DNA of 8,115 nt, taken from assembly GCA_036379295.1 (NCBI GenBank), contig DASVGY010000144.1:1-8115 (forward strand), given 5' to 3'. The translations under genes and the position numbers were made by a program. The notes beneath the pieces are model-generated. The model searched no databases. It was not told the origin of the DNA and saw only the letters and a program-made list of their open reading frames with translations. Of the stretch, positions 4,854 through 8,115 are shown one piece after another (position 1 is the stretch's first letter; every line of letters begins with the position of its first letter). The stretch comes from Pseudopedobacter sp036379295 (lineage in GTDB: Bacteria > Bacteroidota > Bacteroidia > Sphingobacteriales > Sphingobacteriaceae).

Positions 4854-7457
4854 TTAAATAGCGAATTGTTTCGCTTTAGCTAATGCACTACCCAAGCCAT
4901 CAACATTTTTACCACCAGCAGTCGCAAAAAATGGCTGACCGCCACCACCACCGTGAATTTCTTTTGCCAATTCCCGAACGATATTTCCTGCATTCATTCC
5001 TTTTTCTTTAATTAGATTTTCGGAAATCATCACCGTTAATAACGGTTTGCCATCAATTTCGGCAGCTAAAACCAAGTACATATTTTCAACAACATCCTTT
5101 AATTGATAGGCTAAATTCTTGATAGCTTCTGCATTCGGCAATTCTACTTTTTCAGCGATAAAGTTGATGCCGTCAATATTGTTTGCTTTTGCTTTTAATT
5201 CGTCTTTTAAGCCAGAAGCTTTTGCCAAAACAGCTTTTTCCACTTCCTTTTTTAACTTGCTATTTTCTTCTACTAAAGCTTCAACAGATTTGGCCAAATC
5301 TTGAGGATTTTTCAATAGTTCTTTCAATTGCTTTAACAATTCATCTTGCTCGTGAATAAAAGCTTCCGCTTTAATCGCTGTAATAGCCTCAATTCTACGA
5401 ACTCCTGCTGCTACTGCACTTTCGGAAATGATTTTAAAATAACCGATTTGCCCAGTAGCAGGAACGTGAGTTCCTCCACATAATTCTTTCGAATATCCTT
5501 CTCCAAAAGTGATTACACGAACAAAATCTCCATATTTTTCTCCGAATAAAGCCGTTACACCACTGTCTAAAGCTTGTTGGTAAGCAACGTTTCTTTCTTC
5601 TTTTAAAGCGATGTTGGCTCTTATTTTTTCGTTCACAATTCCTTCAATCTCTCTAATTTCTTCGTCCGTTACTTTAGAGAAGTGCGAGAAATCGAAACGT
5701 AAAACATTTTCGTTGACCAATGAACCTTTTTGGTTCACATGTTCGCCCAAAACCATTTTTAAAGCTGCATGTAAAAGGTGCGTTGCCGAGTGGTTGTTTT
5801 CTGTAAGGATTCTTTTTTGAGAATCAACCTTAGCAACAAATTGTGCATCCAATTTATTCGGTAACGCTTCCACGAAATGAATGAATAAGCCGTTTTCTTT
5901 TTTGGTATCAATAATCTGCACTTCTTCGCCCTCTCCTATCAATAAACCAGCATCACCAACTTGTCCGCCGCTTTCTGCATAAAAAGGTGTACGGTCTAAA
6001 ACCAACTGATATTGCTCTTTTCCTTTTGCAGTCACCTTGCGGTATTTTAAGATATGAGCGTGGGTTTCTAAATCATCGTAACCTACAAATTCGGTTTCGT
6101 CGCCATCTGCAACAACAACCCAATCTTCTGTATCTACCGCAGTTGCCGCTCTTGAACGGGCTTTTTGTTTTTGGAGTTCGGTTTCGAAACCTTGCATATC
6201 TACAGACAGCCCTTTTTCACGAGCCATTAATTCTGTTAGGTCAATTGGAAAACCGAAAGTATCGTACAGCTCAAAAGCTTTCTCGCCACTAATCTCATCC
6301 ATCTTTTCGAAACGGTTAATTCCGTTTTCTAAAGTACGCAAAAAACTATTTTCTTCTTCTAACACCACTTTTTGTACAAAATCTTTCTGTACATAAAGCT
6401 CGTCAAAAACACCTTTAAATTGGTCTGCCAATAAAGGGACTAACTGATTTAAGAACGGTTCTTTTAAGCCGAGATACTGGTAAGCATAACGAACCGCTCT
6501 CCTCAAAATCCTACGGATAACGTAACCTGCTTTATTGTTGGAAGGCAATTGTCCATCTGCAATAGCAAAAGCAATTGCCCGAATATGGTCTGCCATTACC
6601 CGCATGGCAATGTCAGTCTTCTCTTTTGCACCATATTTAATTCCAGCTTTTTCAGCGATGAACTGAATCATCGGCTGGAAAACATCGGTATCGTAATTAG
6701 AAATTTTGCCTTGGATGATACGTACTAAACGCTCGAAACCCATCCCGGTATCTACATGTTGTGCTGGCAATGGTTTTAAGCTTCCGTCTTTTAAGCGATT
6801 GAATTGCATAAAAACGTTGTTCCAAATTTCAATCACCAAAGGGTCATCCGCATTGACTAAACTTGCACCGCTTACTTTTGCCCGCTCTTCATCGCTTCGG
6901 CTATCAAAATGAATTTCAGAACAAGGCCCACAAGGACCAGTTTCGCCCATTTCCCAAAAATTATCTTTTTTATTGCCTAGCAAGATTTTTTCTTCATCCA
7001 CATATTGCTTCCAAAAATCATAGGCTTCTTGGTCTTTAGGTAAACCTTCGCTTTCATCACCTTCAAAAATGGTTACATATAAACGGTCTTTAGGTAAGCC
7101 GTAAACCTTGGTCAGCAATTCCCAACTCCATTCAATGGCTTCTTTCTTAAAATAATCGCCAAAGCTCCAATTACCCAGCATTTCAAACATGGTATGGTGG
7201 TAGGTATCAATCCCCACTTCTTCTAAATCATTGTGTTTACCAGAAACACGCAGACAGCGTTGGGTATCAGCAACTCTTGCGTACTTTATAGCTGCTTCGC
7301 CTAAAAACAGGTCTTTAAACTGGTTCATTCCAGCATTGGTGAACATTAAAGTAGGGTCGTTTTTAACTACAATTGGTGCCGAAGCTACAATCTGGTGACC
7401 TTTACTTTTGAAAAAGTCTAAAAACTGCTGACGAATTTGCTGTGCCGTGATACTCAT
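4854..7457 (-). CDS. alaS: Alanyl-tRNA synthetase
   Basis: Full-length class II synthetase that attaches alanine to tRNA-Ala and hydrolyses misacylated Ser- or Gly-tRNA-Ala in the cytoplasm. Counted from the ATG at 7457 (867 residues, a normal length), the aminoacylation domain opens with ITAQQIRQQFLDFFKSKGH, shows AGMNQFKDLFLG (42-53), TGPCGPCSEIHFD (173-185) and the motif 3 region GMGFERL (238-244). The editing domain has the zinc/catalytic residues HSATH (556-560) and CGGTH (660-664). A coiled-coil linker (about 700-750) leads to the C-Ala domain with HGGGGGQP (835-842). The frame is open upstream to a TTG at 7466, three codons earlier, but that TTG is part of the -7 promoter element, so the ATG is the better start. 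No truncation or missing catalytic residue is seen. The gene follows the SRP RNA and precedes the acyltransferase. Confidence 0.98.
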   Translation of the reverse strand: MSITAQQIRQQFLDFFKSKGHQIVASAPIVVKNDPTLMFTNAGMNQFKDLFLGEAAIKYARVADTQRCLRVSGKHNDLEEVGIDTYHHTMFEMLGNWSFGDYFKKEAIEWSWELLTKVYGLPKDRLYVTIFEGDESEGLPKDQEAYDFWKQYVDEEKILLGNKKDNFWEMGETGPCGPCSEIHFDSRSDEERAKVSGASLVNADDPLVIEIWNNVFMQFNRLKDGSLKPLPAQHVDTGMGFERLVRIIQGKISNYDTDVFQPMIQFIAEKAGIKYGAKEKTDIAMRVMADHIRAIAFAIADGQLPSNNKAGYVIRRILRRAVRYAYQYLGLKEPFLNQLVPLLADQFKGVFDELYVQKDFVQKVVLEEENSFLRTLENGINRFEKMDEISGEKAFELYDTFGFPIDLTELMAREKGLSVDMQGFETELQKQKARSRAATAVDTEDWVVVADGDETEFVGYDDLETHAHILKYRKVTAKGKEQYQLVLDRTPFYAESGGQVGDAGLLIGEGEEVQIIDTKKENGLFIHFVEALPNKLDAQFVAKVDSQKRILTENNHSATHLLHAALKMVLGEHVNQKGSLVNENVLRFDFSHFSKVTDEEIREIEGIVNEKIRANIALKEERNVAYQQALDSGVTALFGEKYGDFVRVITFGEGYSKELCGGTHVPATGQIGYFKIISESAVAAGVRRIEAITAIKAEAFIHEQDELLKQLKELLKNPQDLAKSVEALVEENSKLKKEVEKAVLAKASGLKDELKAKANNIDGINFIAEKVELPNAEAIKNLAYQLKDVVENMYLVLAAEIDGKPLLTVMISENLIKEKGMNAGNIVRELAKEIHGGGGGQPFFATAGGKNVDGLGSALAKAKQFAI

Positions 7458-7463
7458 AAGCTG

Positions 7464-7494
7464 CAAATATAATTAGATTGTGGATTTTAACTAA
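7464..7494 (-). promoter_or_regulatory. Bacteroidetes-type promoter of alaS, almost touching the start codon
   Basis: On the minus strand TATATTTG (7464-7471) matches the -7 consensus TAnnTTTG perfectly, and 19 nt upstream is TTAG (7491-7494), three of four bases of the -33 TTTG. The last base of the -7 element is only 6 nt before the ATG at 7457, so the transcript should start within a few nt of the start codon. That predicts a leaderless or nearly leaderless alaS mRNA and argues against the upstream TTG as start. Confidence 0.65.
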
Positions 7495-7608
7495 GATTTA
7501 AACAAGCAATAAAATATTTTTTGAAAAGCGTTGAATCGAGCCTAAAATAGCGAAAAAGCATTGCTTTGGCTTCAATAAAATCAAGAATTTTTTGGAGTAA
7601 TTGTCAGG

Positions 7609-7625
7609 AAAAAAATGGGCTAGTC
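7609..7625 (-). terminator. Terminator at the 3' end of the SRP RNA
   Basis: The 3' strand of the closing SRP RNA helix (7617-7625) is followed on the minus strand by one A and a run of seven T (7615-7609). The GC-containing 9-bp terminal helix plus the T-run forms an intrinsic terminator built into the RNA, separating it from alaS. Confidence 0.75.
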
Positions 7626-7714
7626 GTTTCTATCGCACCGCTACAACTTCTTACCCTTGCTGCGTTCCCACCCTGGGGGAGTTCAGAAGGAGCTGGTCGT
7701 AGATGACTAACCCG
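7617..7714 (-). ncRNA. ffs: Signal recognition particle RNA, bacterial small type (4.5S RNA)
   Basis: Read on the minus strand, a region of about 98 nt folds into one long hairpin. The 5' end GGGTTAGTC (7713-7705) pairs over 9 bp (one G-U) with the 3' end GACTAGCCC (7625-7617). The apical part, 7659-7673, reads GGGTGGGAACGCAGC and carries the GGAA tetraloop (7668-7665) with the conserved GCAGC on its 3' side, followed by AAGGGTAAG. This is domain IV, the binding site of the Ffh M domain; I recognise it as the Bacteroidetes form of small SRP RNA. With Ffh and FtsY the RNA targets nascent membrane proteins to the translocon. It has no Alu domain. A perfect -7 element just upstream and a T-run just downstream fix both ends to within a few bases. 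Confidence 0.87.
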
Positions 7715-7717
7715 GCG

Positions 7718-7725
7718 CAAAGGTA
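7718..7725 (-). promoter_or_regulatory. -7 promoter element of the SRP RNA gene
   Basis: TACCTTTG on the minus strand is a perfect TAnnTTTG, and its end lies 4 nt before the first base of the SRP closing helix, as expected for the distance to the transcript start. The -33 element is less clear: TTAG (7743-7746) at 17 nt spacing is the closest candidate, and a perfect TTTG (7752-7755) is 26 nt away. Confidence 0.65.
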
Positions 7726-7793
7726 TTATTTTTTAACAGATTCTAAAAAAGCAAATTATAATATCTGCTAAGCCACTGATAATCAAAATAAAA

Positions 7794-8115
7794 TTATTTT
7801 TTCTTCTTTTTCTTCGGTCGCTTTTCCGCAGCTTCATTTTCGTTAATTAGCAATTGCCAATCGTTCAAATGCCCTTCAGAAACTGCCAGTGTTTCCTCGT
7901 ATTCAGTTCTTTTAATGCTCATTACCTTAATTGGTTGCGTTAAATAAGTTTCAATTTCTTCCAAAATTGGCTTTTCTTCCTCGCTACAAAAAGAAACCGC
8001 ATTCCCGCGATTGTTTCCTCTACCGGTACGCCCAACCCTATGCACATAATTTTCTGCCACATCTGGCAAATCATAATTTACCACATATTCCACACCCTTC
8101 ACATCTAAACCCCGG
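7794..8115 (-). CDS. DEAD-box ATP-dependent RNA helicase, C-terminal end (RhlE-like; cut by window edge)
   Basis: The frame is open to the right edge, so only about the last 106 residues are seen. The fragment starts inside motif V (RGLD) and continues KGVEYVVNYDLPDVAENYVH, then motif VI HRVGRTGRG (fragment residues 25-33), the arginine-finger region that couples ATP hydrolysis to RNA unwinding in RecA-like domain 2. The domain ends at about residue 75. A short C-terminal extension finishes in PKKKKKK, a basic tail typical of RhlE-type helicases and likely to contact RNA. The order RGLD-V-G-V-VNYDLP plus the basic tail fits the RhlE subgroup, but the N-terminal motifs are needed to name it. 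A GTG at 8102 is not a start; it is the valine of the RGLDV motif. The stop is followed after about 70 bp by the SRP RNA promoter element. Confidence 0.93.
   Translation of the reverse strand, partial: RGLDVKGVEYVVNYDLPDVAENYVHRVGRTGRGNNRGNAVSFCSEEEKPILEEIETYLTQPIKVMSIKRTEYEETLAVSEGHLNDWQLLINENEAAEKRPKKKKKK

Noticed and set aside
5987..6292. Open frame of 101 codons on the plus strand inside alaS
   Set aside because: It is antisense to the conserved editing-domain region of AlaRS, has no recognisable domain and no start signals; its length is expected by chance opposite a conserved gene.
7536..7572. Imperfect hairpin around AAAGCATTGCTTT between the SRP RNA and alaS, considered as a small RNA or terminator
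   Set aside because: The stem is short and interrupted, with no T-run at the right place on either strand and no promoter element for a separate RNA.
7797..7814. Run of AAG/AAA lysine codons at the end of the helicase, considered as a frameshift or low-complexity artefact
   Set aside because: Basic tails are common in RhlE-type helicases and the frame stays intact up to a normal stop codon.
1..8115. Search for a defence system, mobile element, CRISPR array or tRNA
   Set aside because: No repeat-spacer array, transposase, integrase, toxin-antitoxin pair, nuclease or tRNA cloverleaf was recognised; gene content and codon style look uniform and chromosomal.

Overview
The window looks like an ordinary chromosomal stretch from a Bacteroidota genome, most plausibly a Pedobacter-like member of the Sphingobacteriaceae. 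The evidence is AT-rich DNA, protein sequences of Bacteroidetes type (S15, AlaRS, the CBS-like enzyme, an RhlE-type helicase tail), start codons without Shine-Dalgarno sequences, and promoters of the Bacteroidetes type (-7 TAnnTTTG, -33 TTTG/TTG). The genus is an inference from memory of protein style, not a database result.

Layout from left to right. Bases 1-299 (minus) hold the N-terminal 99 residues of a PLP-dependent cystathionine beta-synthase/cysteine synthase, cut by the window edge. Bases 300-534 hold its upstream region (a hairpin and a short direct repeat) and the intrinsic terminator of rpsO. rpsO (ribosomal protein S15, minus) follows, with a textbook promoter that begins right after the stop codon of a DUF547 lipoprotein gene (900-1694, minus). 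Divergent from that lipoprotein is a two-gene plus-strand operon: a TIGR04283-type family 2 glycosyltransferase (1766-2491) and, 3 nt later, a 352-residue four-module VOC/glyoxalase-fold protein (2495-3553). The VOC gene overlaps tail-to-tail by 11 bp with a membrane acyltransferase of the PlsC superfamily (3543-4778, minus). Next on the minus strand come alaS (alanyl-tRNA synthetase), the small SRP RNA (4.5S-like, about 7617-7714) with its own promoter element and terminator, and the C-terminal end of a DEAD-box RNA helicase, cut by the right edge.

Functionally, rpsO, alaS, the SRP RNA and the RNA helicase are housekeeping translation and RNA genes. The less understood part is 900-4778: lipoprotein, glycosyltransferase, VOC protein and acyltransferase. 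The glycosyltransferase family is named for co-occurrence with the arsenosugar radical-SAM gene arsS, but no ars gene is in view, so a link to arsenosugar or glycolipid chemistry is only a hypothesis.

I found no tRNA, CRISPR array, insertion sequence, phage gene or clear sign of recent transfer. I do not see a convincing undescribed system. The best leads are the glycosyltransferase/VOC pair with its altered metal-ligand set, an alaS promoter that nearly abuts the start codon, and an 11-bp inverted repeat immediately upstream of the acyltransferase start.
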